64,000 nt of DNA from JACVRW01 sp963803085 (GCA_963803085.1 CAWDLE010000014.1:1-64000), one strand, 5' to 3'; positions 42,178-52,642 are shown, counted from the stretch's first letter. Program-made: numbers and translations. The notes: generated from the sequence alone by a model not told the origin.

Positions 42178-43721
42178 CAGTACGCACCTCGCCCGCGAAG
42201 CACGGCGGAAACCGTCCGCATGAGGAGTTTGACATCGCCCCAGAGCGACCAATTCGTGACGTACAGGTAGTCGAGAGTCACCATCTCCTGGAACGGGATG
42301 TCCGAGCGACCGTGGACCTGCCAGAGTCCGGTCAGGCCTGGGGTGATGCCCAGACGGCGACGGAAACGACCCTCGACCTGGCGATCCTCGGTCTCGATCA
42401 AGGGCCGCGGCCCCACGAGGCTCATTTCGCCGCGGACGATGTTGAAGAGCTGCGGCAGCTCGTCGAGCGAGTAGCGCCTTAGGAAGGACCCGACATGGGT
42501 CACGCGCGGGTCAGCGCGGATCTTGAACATGCCGGTCTCGGTGCCCCCCCCGTGCACATTCAGAGCGGCGACACGCTGCTTCTGCGAGTCAGCACCGTCG
42601 CACATCGAACGGAACTTGAAGACTTCGAAGCGCTCGTTGTTCCGCCCGACGCGGCGTTGCCGGAACAGGACCGGACCGGGTGAGTTCATCTTTATTGCGA
42701 GTGCGCACGCCGCCAGCACCGGTGACAGCACCACCACCGCAACCACGCCGGCCACGAGATCGAATGCGCGCTTGAGGCGAAGTGCAGAGTGGCCCAACAC
42801 AGGGCGGGGGACGGTCAGCAGCGGCATCCCCTCCAGTTCATGAAGCTGGAGCCGCGCGCCGACAGTGTCCGACCAGCTGGGGATAAGGTCGACGTGGACT
42901 CCAAGATCCCCGAGCTCACATACGAGCGCGGCACGCCGCAGGGACTCGCTCAGCGCCGGGGCGAGCATCACGCGGTCGACTCCCAGCTGTCGTACGAGGG
43001 CAATCAGCTGTCTGTTATCCGGCGGCACGTCCGCCGGGGCGGAGGAACGCCCGAAGCGCCCAGGCCCGACCTGGTCGACCGAAACCTCCACATGTGCGGT
43101 CGCCCGGATCCGCCATTCCGGATGCCGCTCGATCTTGCGGATGATTGCGGCGGTCTGATCCGCCGGGCCGACGACCAGCGCGTCCTGCAGATACCAGGGC
43201 TGACTGCGCGCAAAGGAACGCGAGATCGAGCGGAACCAGGTCAGAAGCACCACGGTTAGCCCCCAGAAGACTGCAACCCTGGCCAGCGGGACTCCGCCCG
43301 AGCCCACGAGCTCCAGGCCAAGGAGCGTAACCCAGCTCCAGACGGTGGCCATCTGCAGCACCGGGCCGAACTCGTCGGCCGCTCGGTAGTCGGCCCTGTA
43401 GCTGTCCAGGTGGTAGAGACGGTGTCCGTAGGCCAGGAGTACCCACAGCGGGATGCTGAGCACGAGCAGTGGCAGCTCGGTCGACGGGAAGCTTCCGACC
43501 GCAATCTGCGTGGCGGCGAAAGCCACGCAGAGTGCCCCGATGTCGGCTCCCACGAGCAGGCGGCGAAGCCGGCGCCCCCGCTCGTCGCCGGGCCTTCCGG
43601 TTGCTTCGGGCACGCTCCCGACCGACACCGGGATGGGCAGGGTGGCCGTTGAGACCCCTGAGCCGTTTGCGGCCTGCGAGATCGACACAGCTGGGATGTC
43701 CGACGCCTGGTGGGTTGCCAT
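42177..43721 (-). CDS. undecaprenyl-phosphate sugar phosphotransferase (WbaP/EpsE type)
   Basis: Membrane enzyme that loads the first sugar-1-phosphate onto undecaprenyl phosphate and so starts a polysaccharide repeat unit. Residues about 55-170 form four hydrophobic helices, followed by a Rossmann-like CoA-binding domain and the conserved C-terminal catalytic domain: LKRAFDLVAGVVAVVVLSP, NSPGPVLFRQRRVGRN, FKFRSM, YSLDELPQLFNIVRGEMSLV, GPRPL, PGLTGLWQVHGRSD and LDYLYVTNWS. 514 residues is normal for the polyprenyl glycosylphosphotransferase family. It is divergent from the main polysaccharide cluster and heads a small operon with a LuxR gene. Which sugar it uses cannot be told. Confidence 0.92.
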   Translation of the reverse strand: MATHQASDIPAVSISQAANGSGVSTATLPIPVSVGSVPEATGRPGDERGRRLRRLLVGADIGALCVAFAATQIAVGSFPSTELPLLVLSIPLWVLLAYGHRLYHLDSYRADYRAADEFGPVLQMATVWSWVTLLGLELVGSGGVPLARVAVFWGLTVVLLTWFRSISRSFARSQPWYLQDALVVGPADQTAAIIRKIERHPEWRIRATAHVEVSVDQVGPGRFGRSSAPADVPPDNRQLIALVRQLGVDRVMLAPALSESLRRAALVCELGDLGVHVDLIPSWSDTVGARLQLHELEGMPLLTVPRPVLGHSALRLKRAFDLVAGVVAVVVLSPVLAACALAIKMNSPGPVLFRQRRVGRNNERFEVFKFRSMCDGADSQKQRVAALNVHGGGTETGMFKIRADPRVTHVGSFLRRYSLDELPQLFNIVRGEMSLVGPRPLIETEDRQVEGRFRRRLGITPGLTGLWQVHGRSDIPFQEMVTLDYLYVTNWSLWGDVKLLMRTVSAVLRGRGAY

Positions 43722-43853
43722 TCCTCACGTGACCAACGGCCACCGCATCCCTCTGCCTTCGCGAGGGTGGGCGGAAAAACGGCCGAGGCGCGAAATCGGG
43801 CAAGACCGGCCGCGGGAGAAACAGGCACCTTCCCCCGTTGATGGCGCAGAGCC

Positions 43854-45133
43854 ATGACCATTGATCTTCAAGAGAACTTCTCACTGCCTGTGTCCACACT
43901 CGACCTCCCGAGCTGCCGCTTCTGCGCAGCGCCTTTGCGGCACACGTTCGTGGACCTCGGAATGTCGCCGCTGTGCGAGAGCTACGTGCCGGCCGAGCGG
44001 CTCGGTGCCGATGGAGCCGTTCTACCCGCTCCATGCACGCGTGTGCGAGCAATGCCTCCTGGTTCAGCTCGAGGAGTTCGTGGCGCCGGAGGACATCTTC
44101 AGCGAGTACGCCTACTTCTCGTCGTACTCGGACTCCTGGGTCGCGCACGCACGCGACTACGTCGAGATGGCGGTCGAGCGGTTCGGCCTCGGTCCGGACA
44201 GCCTGGTGATGGAGCTGGCGAGCAACGACGGCTACCTCCTCCAGCACGTGAAGGAGCGCGGCATTCCGGCGCTGGGCATCGAGCCGGCGGCCAACGTCGC
44301 CGTTGCCGCGCAGCGAGCGAGGCATCGAGACGGTGGTGGAGTTCTTCGGCCGCGAGCTCGCAGCGCGCCTGGCCGCCGAGGGGCGGCAGGCCGACCTGCT
44401 GGTCGCGAACAACGTGATGGCGCACGTGCCGGATCTGAACGACTTCGTCGGCGGCATGGAGCCGGTGCTCGCTCCGGGCGGGGTGGTCACCATCGAGGTG
44501 CCGCACCTCGTGCGCCTCGTCGAGGGCAACCAGTTCGACACGATCTACCACGAGCACTTCTCGTACTTCTCGTTCCTGACCGCCACGAAGGTGCTCGCGG
44601 CGCACGGTCTCGAGGTCTTCGACGTCGACGAGCTCAGGAGCCACGGGGGCTCGCTGCGCCTCTACGCGCAGCGACGCGGACGAGCGGCCGCACCAGGTCG
44701 GCCCGCGCGTCGGCGCGCTCGCCGAGCACGAGCGAGCGCTCGGCTACGACACGCTCGAGGGCCACAGCGCGTTCTCGCCGCAGGTGATGGAGACGAAGTG
44801 GCGGCTGCTCGAGTTCCTGATCGAGGCGCGGCGCGAGGGCAAGCGGTCGCCGGCTACGGCGCGCCCGGCAAGGGCAACACGCTCCTGAACTACTGCGGCA
44901 TCAGGACCGACCTCCTCGAGTTCACCGTCGATCGCAATCCCTACAAGCAGGGCCAGTTCCTGCCGGGGACCCACATCCCGATTCGCCATCCGGACGCGCT
45001 CGAGCAGGCACGGCCCGACTACATCCTGATTCTCCCCTGGAACCTGAAGGACGAGATCGTCGGAGCAGCTCGCCGACACCCGCGCTGGGGCGCGCGCTGC
45101 GTGGTGCCGATCCCGGAGGTGGAGGTCCTGTGA
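43854..45133 (+). CDS. sugar C-methyltransferase (about four frame breaks)
   Basis: Cytosolic SAM-dependent methyltransferase of the TylCIII/NovU group, which adds a C-linked methyl to NDP-4-keto-deoxysugars. The N-terminal zinc site (LPSCRFCAAPL, then HARVCEQCLLVQL), the SAM motif VMELASNDGYLLQHVKERG, NNVMAHVPDLNDFVGG and the C-terminal domain VAGYGAPGKGNTLLNYCGI are all present in different frames. Breaks lie near 44018, 44313, 44685 and 44846; the first three need one base removed, the last needs one added. The stop overlaps the start of the cytidylyltransferase gene (GTGA). Repaired length is about 425 residues, as expected, so sequence error is likely. Confidence 0.85.
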
Positions 45134-45953
45134 AGGTCGTGATCTTCTGCGGCGGGCAGGGCCTGCGGATGCGCGAGGCCTCCGAGGTCGCGCCCAAGCC
45201 GATGATCCCGATCGGCAGCCGGCCGGTCCTGTGGCACGTCATGAAGTACTACGCCCACTTCGGCTTCACCGACTTCGTGCTGTGCCTGGGCTACAAGGCC
45301 GAGGCGATCAAGCACTTCTTCCTGACCTACAGCGAGGCGATGGCGAACGACTTCGTGCTCTCCGAGGGCGGGGCCAGGTGCACGTGCTGAAGACCGACAT
45401 CCACGACTGGAACATCACCTTCGTCGACACCGGGCTGCACAGCTCGATCGGGCAGCGGCTGCGGGCCGTGCGCCAGCTGCTCGGCGACGACGAGCTGTTC
45501 CTCGCGAACTACGGCGACACGCTGACGGACGCGCGACCTTCCGGCGATGATCGAGCGGGCGAAGGCGACGCGGGGGCGATCGGCGAGCTTCCTCGCGGTC
45601 CGCCCGAACTACAGCTTCCACGTGGTCTCGGTCGACGACGACGGCGTGGTCGGCGAGCATCAGCGACGTGACGAAGTCCGACATCTGGATCAACGGCGGC
45701 TACTTCGTCCTGCGCTCCGAGTTCGTCGACCAGATCGGCCCCGGCGAGGACATGGTCGAGGAGCCGTTCCAGCGCCTGAGCGCAGCGGGGCAGCTGCTGG
45801 CCCAGCGCCACGAGGGCTTCTGGGCCCCGATGGACACGCTCAAGGACAAGCAGTGCCTCGAGACCCTGCACGAGAGCGGCGAGGCACCCTGGGAGCTGTG
45901 GAACGCGGACCGCGCGGCGCTCGACCTTGACGCGCTGCGCCGCGTCCGGGTGA
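45130..45953 (+). CDS. rfbF: glucose-1-phosphate cytidylyltransferase (several frame breaks)
   Basis: Makes CDP-glucose, the entry point to CDP-deoxysugars. It begins VVIFCGGQGLRMREASEV with APKPMIPIG, then TDIHDWNITFVDTGLHSSIG, ANYGDTLTDA, SDIWINGGYFVLRSEF and PMDTLKDKQCLE. Frame breaks lie near 45381 (a G missing or two extra), 45537 and 45643 (one extra base each). Its last frame runs openly into the PIG-L gene; a stop TGA at 45951-45953 overlapping the next ATG would be expected after one more shift, so I do not read it as a true fusion. GTG 45130 overlaps the methyltransferase stop. Confidence 0.85.
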
Positions 45954-46610
45954 TGCTGCCGCTGTCGATCGGCCGGCCGGAGGGCGCGCCGTCCCGCGTG
46001 CTGGCGATCGGAGCCCATCCCGACGACATCGAGATCGGCTGCGGCGGAACGCTGCTGAAGCTGATCGAGCAGGGCGCGATCTCCGAGGTCTGCTGGGTGG
46101 TCCTGAGCGGCAAGGCCGAGCGCGCCGAGGAGGCGCGCCGAGAGCGCCGAGGCGATGGTCGAGGGCGTGCCGCGCAGCGAGGTGATCGTGCGCGACTTTC
46201 CCGACGGCTTCTTTCCGTACGAGGGCCAGCGGATCAAGGACTTCTTCGAGGAGCTCAAGGCCGACTTCTCGCCGGACCTCGTCTTCACCCACCAGCGCGC
46301 CGACCTCCACCAGGACCACCGCGTGTGCTGCGAGCTCACCTGGAACACCTTCCGCGACCACCTCATCCTCGAGTACGAGGTGCCCAAGTACGACGGCGAC
46401 ATGAGCGCGCCGAACGCGTTCGTGCCGCTCGAGGAGCACATCCGCGAGCGGAAGATCGAGCATCTGATGAGTTACTTCGAGTCTCAGCGCTCGAAGCGCT
46501 GGTTCCAGGAGGACCTCTTCTCGAGTCTGCTCCGCCTGCGCGGCATGGAGTGCAACTCGCCGACCGCCTACGCGGAGGCGTTCTTCTGCCGCAAAGCCGT
46601 TCTGGCGTGA
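45953..46610 (+). CDS. PIG-L family deacetylase (one frame break)
   Basis: Zinc-dependent de-N-acetylase of the PIG-L/LmbE family. The zinc motif AHPDDIEIGCGGT and the later HQRADLHQDHR are present, together with the usual FPDGFFPYEGQRIKDFFE. The frame breaks near 46142 (ERAEEARR to ESAEAMVEG) and is cured by removing one base. ATG 45953 is the likely start; the frame is also open upstream into rfbF. Length is about 218 residues. In such clusters it may remove an acetyl from an amino sugar intermediate. The stop overlaps the GTG of the next gene. Confidence 0.85.
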
Positions 46611-47912
46611 CGACGGTGCTGACAGGCGGGGCGCACGAGGCCGAGACGGTCGGCCGCGACGCCTACGAGCTGATGGTCCGCCTGTTTCCGCTCTGCCGCA
46701 GCCTCACCGGCAACGGGGTGCGGGCCACCTTCGACCTGATCGAGGACGAGATCCCGATCACCCGCACGGAGATCCCCAGCGGCACGAGGATCTTCGACTG
46801 GATCGCGCCGGACGAGTGGAACATCCGCGACGCGTACATCGCGGCGCCGGACGGCACGCGCGTGGTGGACTTCCAGCGCTCCTCCCTGCACGTGGTCTCG
46901 TACAGCGAGCCGGTCCGGACCACGCTCTCGCTCGACGAGCTGCGGCCGCGCCTCCACACGCTCCCGGATCAGCCGGAGGTCGTTCCCTACCGCACGTCCT
47001 ACTACGACCGCACCTGGGGCTTCTGCCTCTCTCACCAGCAGCTCCTCGAGCTGCCGGAGGGCGACTACGAGGTCGTCATCGACTCGACGCTCGGCCCCGG
47101 CCACGTGAGCTACGCGGAGCTCGTGATCGAGGGAGAGGGGGAGGGGGAGGTGCTGTTCTCGACCTACGTCTGCCACCCGTCCCTGGCCAACGACAACCTC
47201 TCCGGGATCGCGGTGGCCACCATGCTGGCGAAGCAGCTTCTGGGGCGAGAGCTGCGGAACACCTACCGCTTCCTGTTCGCGCCGGGCACGATCGGGCCGC
47301 TCGCGTGGCTCCACGAGAACCGAGATCAGCTCGACCGCGTGGGGCACGGGATCGCGCTGTCCTGCATCGGCGACGCCGGGAACCTGACCTACAAGCGCAG
47401 CCGGAGCGGCGACGCGGAGATCGACGTGGCGATGGAGACGGTGCTGCGCGACTCCGGGCTGCCGCACCGCGTGCTCCCGTGGGAGCCCTGGGGTGGCGAC
47501 GAGCGCCAGTTCGGCTCACCCGGCTTCAACCTGCCGGTCGGCACGCTCACGCGAACGCCGCACGGCGAGTTTTCGGGGTACCACACCTCGGCGGACGGGC
47601 TGGACCGCATCCAGCCGGAATCGCTCGCCGGCGCGGTGCGCACCGGTCTTGAGCTTGTGGACGTTCTCGAGAGCAACCGCCGCTACACGAACCTGAGCCC
47701 CTACGGAGAGCCCCAGCTCGGCCGGCGCGGCCTCTACCGGTCTGCCGGCGGGGCCGTGGCCAATCCGGAGGACGAGCGCGCGCTGCTGTGGGTCCTCAAC
47801 CAGAGCGACGGCCACGCCGACGCTCCTGGACGTTGCGCGCTGCTCGGGCCTCCGCTACGCGGTGGTGCGTCGCGCCGCGGAGCGGCTCGAGCAGGCCGGC
47901 CTGCTCGCCTGA
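46607..47912 (+). CDS. DUF4910 aminopeptidase-like protein (one frame break)
   Basis: Protein of the DUF4910 family, with a fold related to zinc aminopeptidases (M28) and found regularly in polysaccharide and deoxysugar clusters. It shows YELMVRLFPLCRSLTGNGVR, the possible metal-site segments TYVCHPSLANDNLSG and LSCIGDAGNLTYKRS, and ERQFGSPGFNLPVG with YHTSADGLD. A C-terminal winged-helix-like piece (LLDVARCSGLRYAVVRRAAE) is reached after a break near 47812, cured by removing one base. GTG 46607 overlaps the PIG-L stop. The natural substrate is not known; a role in modifying sugar intermediates is inferred from context. Confidence 0.82.
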
Positions 47913-47918
47913 GCCGGA

Positions 47919-48452
47919 TCAGGCGGACTGCGCGGGCCAGGCCAGGTCGCGCTCGGAGATGATGCGCTCCTCGGCGGCGGGCCATTCGATCCCGAAGGCG
48001 GGATCGTCCCAGCGCACGCCGCGGGCGGCTTCGGGCACGTACTGGTGCGACATCTGGTAGTGCACCTCGGTGTCGTCCTCGAGCGTCTGGTACCCCTGCG
48101 CGAAGCCCTCGGGCACGTATGCCATTCGCTCGTCGCGGGCCTTCAGCTCGACGCCGAACCAGCCATTGCGAGTGCCTGAGCCGGGGCGGAGGTCAACCAT
48201 CACGAGGAAGATCGACCCGCGCGTGCAGCGCACCAGCTTGATCTCGCTGTGCGGCACCTCCTGGTAGTGGAGGCCGCGGAGCGTGTTGCGCCGCGGGCTG
48301 TGGATCGTGCTGCTCTGCACGATGCGCATCGGCGCGCCGTTCTCGGCGAACTCCCGCTCGCAGAACGTGCGCGCCAGGAAGCCGCGCTCGTCGGCGTGGC
48401 GCTCCACGTCGATCACATAGGCGTTCTCGAGGTGGGTCCGCGTGAAGATCAA
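47919..48452 (-). CDS. dTDP-4-dehydrorhamnose 3,5-epimerase-family protein
   Basis: Cupin-fold sugar-nucleotide epimerase (RfbC family), intact at about 177 residues. It has VERHADERGFLARTFCERE, the catalytic His region STIHSPRRNTLRGLHYQ, KLVRCTRGSIFLVMVDLRPG and YVPEGFAQGYQTLEDDTEVH. TTG 48452 is the only start that fits the family N-terminus. The upstream SDR gene ends 8 bases before it, so they form a pair on the minus strand. It probably epimerises a CDP- or dTDP-4-keto sugar, possibly for the C-methylated sugar. A second RfbC-type gene lies at 54748. Confidence 0.87.
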   Translation of the reverse strand: MIFTRTHLENAYVIDVERHADERGFLARTFCEREFAENGAPMRIVQSSTIHSPRRNTLRGLHYQEVPHSEIKLVRCTRGSIFLVMVDLRPGSGTRNGWFGVELKARDERMAYVPEGFAQGYQTLEDDTEVHYQMSHQYVPEAARGVRWDDPAFGIEWPAAEERIISERDLAWPAQSA

Positions 48453-48460
48453 AGGCTTGG

Positions 48461-49501
48461 TCAGGCGGCGCCCACCGGCACCCGCCAGCGGAGCTGGTCG
48501 TCCAGCCGGCCGGCCTCCTGCAGGTTGCGGACCCGGTTGATGCGCAGGTACCGAGTGCCGGTGAACTCGTCGAACGTGAGGTCGTTGCTCGCGAACGCGT
48601 CGTACAGCTGCTCCACGCCACGGCGTACGGACCACTTGATCTCGAAGTCGGGAAGCACGCGGGTGATCTTCGAGCAGTCCACGCGGTACGAGCGCTTGTC
48701 GGGCCCGCCGCCCTCGGCGAACGATGCGCGGGCACCCGGCACAATCTCCTCGACGATCTCGGCCAGCTCGCGGATGCGGTAGTTCTCGTCGCTCGAGCCG
48801 ACGTTGAAGGCCTCGTTGTGCACCAGCTCGCGCGGGGCGTCGAGGACGGCCAGGAAGGCGCCGGTGATGTCCTCCACGTGCACGAGCGGGCGCCAGGGCG
48901 TCCCGTCGCTCTGGATCAGGACCTCGCCGGTGGTGTGGGCGTAGCCCACCAGGTTGTTCACCACCACGTCGACCCGCAGCCGCGGCGATGCTCCGTAGGC
49001 GGTGGCGTTCCGCAGATAGGTCGGGCTGAAGGAGTCGTCCGCGAGCGCCGAGATGTCGCGCTCGGCGAGCACCTTCGACTGCCCGTAGGCCGTGACGGGC
49101 GCGAATTCGGCGCCCTCGTCCAGCATGTCGTCCCCGGCCTTGCCGTAGAGGCTGCATGAGGACGCGAAGAGGAAGCGCGACACGCCGGCCGCCTTCGCGG
49201 CCTCGGCCACGCGCACGGAGGCGAGGTGGTTGATGTCGTAGGTCGCCTGCGGGTTCAGGTCACCGACCGGGTCGTTGCAGACGGCGGCGAGATGGACAAC
49301 CACGTCGAAGCCCACGAGGTCCTCGGGCTCGATGTCGCGGACGTCCTTCTGCAGGCCTTCGATGTCGGCCACGTCGGTGCCGAACGTGCACGCAGCGAAG
49401 ATGTCGGAGTCGAGTCCGACGACCTCATGACCGGCCTGCTCGAGCCGGGGAGCCAGCACTGAGCCGATATAGCCGTTGTGACCGGTGACGAGTACGCGCA
49501 A
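48461..49501 (-). CDS. NAD-dependent sugar epimerase/dehydratase (extended SDR)
   Basis: Cytosolic extended SDR of 346 residues, intact. It has the Rossmann motif VLVTGHNGYIGSVLAPRLEQ, VVHLAAVCNDPVGDLNP, FASSCSLYG and the catalytic YxxxK as YGQSK, then RNATAYGASPRLRVDVVVNN. TTG 49501 is set by a strong AAGGAGGG site (49513-49506) with a short 4-base spacing; a TTGACA at 49568-49563 may be part of the promoter. Followed by the 3,5-epimerase-family gene. It could be a 4-ketoreductase or an epimerase for the branched deoxysugar; substrate is not determinable. Confidence 0.87.
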   Translation of the reverse strand: MRVLVTGHNGYIGSVLAPRLEQAGHEVVGLDSDIFAACTFGTDVADIEGLQKDVRDIEPEDLVGFDVVVHLAAVCNDPVGDLNPQATYDINHLASVRVAEAAKAAGVSRFLFASSCSLYGKAGDDMLDEGAEFAPVTAYGQSKVLAERDISALADDSFSPTYLRNATAYGASPRLRVDVVVNNLVGYAHTTGEVLIQSDGTPWRPLVHVEDITGAFLAVLDAPRELVHNEAFNVGSSDENYRIRELAEIVEEIVPGARASFAEGGGPDKRSYRVDCSKITRVLPDFEIKWSVRRGVEQLYDAFASNDLTFDEFTGTRYLRINRVRNLQEAGRLDDQLRWRVPVGAA

Positions 49502-49605
49502 GGGGCCCTCCTTGGGAGCCTGACGAACGATGTCGGATACGCCCTTGGTAGGGCCGATAAATTGTCAACGGCTGCCGACGGCCGATTCGTGCGCGGCGCC
49601 CTCAA

Positions 49606-50548
49606 ATGCCCGCCGACCCGATCAACTCGCTGTCCGGCCGACGCCTGCTTGTGACGGGCGCTTCGGGGTTCATCGGCACGCGGCTCTGCCAGCGCGCCCT
49701 CGAGGCAGGGCGCGATCGTTCATGGCGTCTCGCGCCGGCCCGGCGCCGGAGAGGGAGAGGTGCACTGGGAGCGCGGGGATCTCACCGACGAAGGCTTCGC
49801 ACGCGACCTTCTGGAGCGCGTGCGGCCGGACGCCGTGGTCCACCTGGCCAGCGAGGTGAGCGGCGGCCGTGACCTCGAGCTGGTGCTGCCCATGCTGCGG
49901 GCGGATCTCCTGGCGGCGGTGAACGTGATGGTGGCGAGCGCCGGCGCGGGCAGCCCGCGGGTGGTGCTGGCCGGCTCGATGGAGGAGCCGGACATGGGCG
50001 ATCCGGGCGCCGTGGCGCAATCCCCGTACGCGGCCGCGAAGTGGTGCTCGGTCGCGTACGCGCGCCACTTCCACGCCCTCCACGACCTGCCTGTGGTTCA
50101 TCTCCGCGTGTTCATGGTCTACGGGCCGGGGCAGCTCGACCGGCGCAAGCTCGTGCCGTACGTGACCGTGTCGCTCCTCCGGGGCGAGGAGCCGCGGCTG
50201 ACCAGCGGCACGCGCGCGGTGGACTGGATCTACGTGGACGACGTGGTCGAGGCGTTCCTGCGGGCGGCCGTCACCCCGGGCCTGGGGGGCCGCTCGCTCG
50301 ACGTCGGCTCGGGCGAGCTGGTGACCGCGCGGGATCTCGCCGAACGACTCAGCGATCTGGTCGGTGGGGACGCGGAGCCGGCCTTCGGGGCGATACCGGA
50401 CCGCGCCCTGGAGCGCGTCAGGGCGGCGGATCCCGCCCCGGCGGCCGACGCCATGGGGTGGCGTCCCCAGACGTCATTGGACGACGGGCTGGCCCAAACG
50501 GTGGCCTTCTACCGGTCGCAACTCGACTCGCTGCCACCGAGTAAGTAG
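49606..50548 (+). CDS. NAD-dependent epimerase/dehydratase (one frame break)
   Basis: Extended SDR of about 313 residues. The Rossmann motif LLVTGASGFIGTRLCQRALE is in the first frame; a break near 49717 (EAGRD to HGVSRRPG) leads to GDLTDEGFARDLL, VVHLASEVSGG and the active site SPYAAAKWCS. The RVFMVYGPGQ and VDWIYVDDVVEAFLRA motifs are typical of NDP-sugar epimerases. Removing one base repairs it. ATG 49606 is the start, divergent from the SDR at 49501 and separated by about 100 bases. Likely a UDP- or dTDP-sugar 4-epimerase or reductase. Confidence 0.83.
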
Positions 50549-50592
50549 TCGATCCCCGGGCTCGTTAGTGGGGTGCCCGACCCCGTCTAACG

Positions 50593-51675
50593 ATGCTTGA
50601 ACAGGAGATCTCAGTGGCGATTGCGAATTCTGAGGGTGAACGGCCTTTGCGACCGGGCGACGTTGTCGAGGTCAGGTCACCCGCGGAGATCCTGGCCACG
50701 CTCGACGACGGCGATGCTCGGCGGCGCATGCCGTTCATGCCCGAGATGCTGAAGCACGTGGGCAAGCGCTATACGGTGTCGCGGCGCGTCGACAAGATCT
50801 GCGACACAGTCACCGCCACGGGCAGCCGCCGGTTGTACGACACCGTGTACCTGGAGGACTTGCGCTGCGACGGATCCGCCCACGGCGGCTGCCAGGCCGG
50901 CTGCAAGCTGTACTGGAACGAGGCCTGGCTTCGCCGCGTGGACGCCGACTCCGAGCCGAAGGAGCGCGTGGTTGAGCCGTCCCCCGAGCTCGAGGCGATC
51001 GTCCACACCGGCACGCGGACCGTGCGCGAGGGTGAGACCGAGGAGCTCTGGCGCTGCCAGAACACCGAGGCGCTCACGGCGTCCGACCAGCTACGGGTCT
51101 TCAAGGACCCTGGCCAGTACTGGCGCGAGTTCACCAACGGCAACTTCCGCCGGGTCCGGTTCATCGGCCTGCTGATCCGCGCGTTCGTGACGGAGGTTCG
51201 CTTCCGGCTCGGGTTCATGAAGGACCTACCGCTGCAGGGCCCTGCGGCCGAGGCGGCCCCGTACGAGCCGCTCAACCTTCAGCCGGGCGAGTTTGTGAAG
51301 GTGCGCTCGCCGGAGCAGATCCAGGCTACGCTCGACGACCGCGGGTTCAACCGCGGGCTTTCGTTCGATCGCGAGATGCTGCCCTACTGCGGGCAGACGA
51401 TGCGCGTGAAGGAACGCGTGGAGCGCATCATCGACGAGTCCAGCGGGCGCCTGATCCGGATCCCCAAGGACACGATCATCCTCGAGGGCTCGGTGTGCTC
51501 GGGCGAGTGCAGCACCGGTCGTTGGTTCTGCTGCCGCGAGATCTACGCGTACTGGCGCGAGGCATGGCTCGAGCGCGTCGAGCAGCCGGCGCCGCCCCCG
51601 GCGGACACGACCGGCGTGCTGCTGCCGATGGTGACCATGGGGGGCCCGGACCGGAGCTCCCGCCCGGAGCGGTAG
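50593..51675 (+). CDS. duplicated Cys-rich protein of unknown function in the polysaccharide cluster
   Basis: 360-residue intact cytosolic protein made of two similar halves. Half 1 (about residues 20-118): GDVVEVRSPAEILATLDD, MPEMLKHVGKRY and SAHGGCQAGCKLYWNEAWLR. Half 2 (about 235-340): GEFVKVRSPEQIQATLDD, DREMLPYCGQTMRV and SGECSTGRWFCCREIYAYWR followed by EAWL. Each half carries a Cys cluster ahead of the shared YWxEAWLxRV end, so metal binding is possible. Between them lies a region with a short hydrophobic stretch (FIGLLIRAFVTEV). I have seen similar uncharacterised proteins beside glycosyltransferases but know no function. ATG 50593 is the start; the next gene begins 3 bases after the stop. 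Confidence 0.7.
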   Translation: MLEQEISVAIANSEGERPLRPGDVVEVRSPAEILATLDDGDARRRMPFMPEMLKHVGKRYTVSRRVDKICDTVTATGSRRLYDTVYLEDLRCDGSAHGGCQAGCKLYWNEAWLRRVDADSEPKERVVEPSPELEAIVHTGTRTVREGETEELWRCQNTEALTASDQLRVFKDPGQYWREFTNGNFRRVRFIGLLIRAFVTEVRFRLGFMKDLPLQGPAAEAAPYEPLNLQPGEFVKVRSPEQIQATLDDRGFNRGLSFDREMLPYCGQTMRVKERVERIIDESSGRLIRIPKDTIILEGSVCSGECSTGRWFCCREIYAYWREAWLERVEQPAPPPADTTGVLLPMVTMGGPDRSSRPER

Positions 51676-51678
51676 CGC

Positions 51679-52642
51679 GTGCACGACCTCGCGATCATCA
51701 CGGTCTCGACCAACGAGGCGCAGTGGCTAAGGCCGTGCCTGAGCACGGTCTTCGCCCACCTCGGCGACATCAGCGCCGACGTGGTGGTCGTGGACAACGA
51801 TTCGCGCGACGGGACCGCTGAGCTCGTGGCCTCGGAGTTCCCCGACGCCCGCGTCGTGTGGTCGCGCAACCACGGGTTCTCGCACGCGAACAACCGCGGG
51901 CTGATGACCTGCAACGCGCGGTACGTCCTCTTCCTGAACCCCGACACCGAGATCCTCGAGGGGACCTTCGCGGAGTTGGTCGCGGATGATGGACGAGCGG
52001 CCGACCGTTGGTCTGATCGGCGTGCGCCAGGTAACCGCGGACGGCCGTCTCGACTCGACGATCCGCCACTTCCCCAATGCACTGCGCGCTCTCGGCGACG
52101 CGCTGTCGGCCGAGCGGCTCCCGCGGCGCCCTCACTGGCTCGGAGAGCGCGAGGTTGACCCCTCCTCGTACGAGCGCGAGTTCGACTGCGACTGGACGAG
52201 CGGCTCCTTCATGCTCGTTCGGCGTGAGGCGATCGAGAGCGCCGGCTACCTCGACGAGCGCTACTTCATGTACTCCGACGAGACCGACTTCTGCCGGCGC
52301 ATCAAGACCGCGGGCTGGGAGGTGCGACACCTGCCGCAGATGACGATCCTCCACCACGACGGCAAGGCCGGGATCAAGCCGAGCATCGCGAGCCTCGGCG
52401 GCCACACCCGCCTGATGTACGCCCGCAAGTTCTTCTCGCCCGCGCACCGCGCGGTCTACCTCGGCGCCGTCATGCTCCGGCACCTGCTGCGCTCGGTATA
52501 CCCCGGCCGAGGCGAGACCGGAAGGCTCAAGCGCGCCTCGAATCGGCGCGCGATCGCCGTGCTGATCGGGCGCGCGCCCGTGCCGTACGCGGAGATCACG
52601 TCCCCGGTGTCGGTGCAGACCGGCCGGCCGGGAGCTTCGTGA
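51679..52642 (+). CDS. family 2 glycosyltransferase (one frame break)
   Basis: Cytosolic GT2 enzyme, probably rhamnosyltransferase-like. It has the GT-A start LAIITVSTNEAQWLRPCLST, VVVVDNDSRDGT, the metal motif LFLNPDTEI, and after a break near 51984, VGLIGVRQVTADGRLDST and the ED-type motif YFMYSDETDFCRRIKTAGWE. The C-terminus carries a hydrophobic/basic segment (LGAVMLRHLLRSVYPGR). Removing one base cures the frame. GTG 51679 starts 3 bases after the previous stop. About 320 residues. It would add one sugar of the repeat unit; the donor is unknown. Confidence 0.87.

Noticed and set aside
45668..47962. A single open frame joining RfbF, PIG-L and DUF4910 as if one multifunctional protein
   Set aside because: PIG-L switches out of this frame in its middle and stops at 46610, where a GTG overlaps it; the joined frame passes only because of frame breaks. 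Start-stop overlaps support three separate genes.
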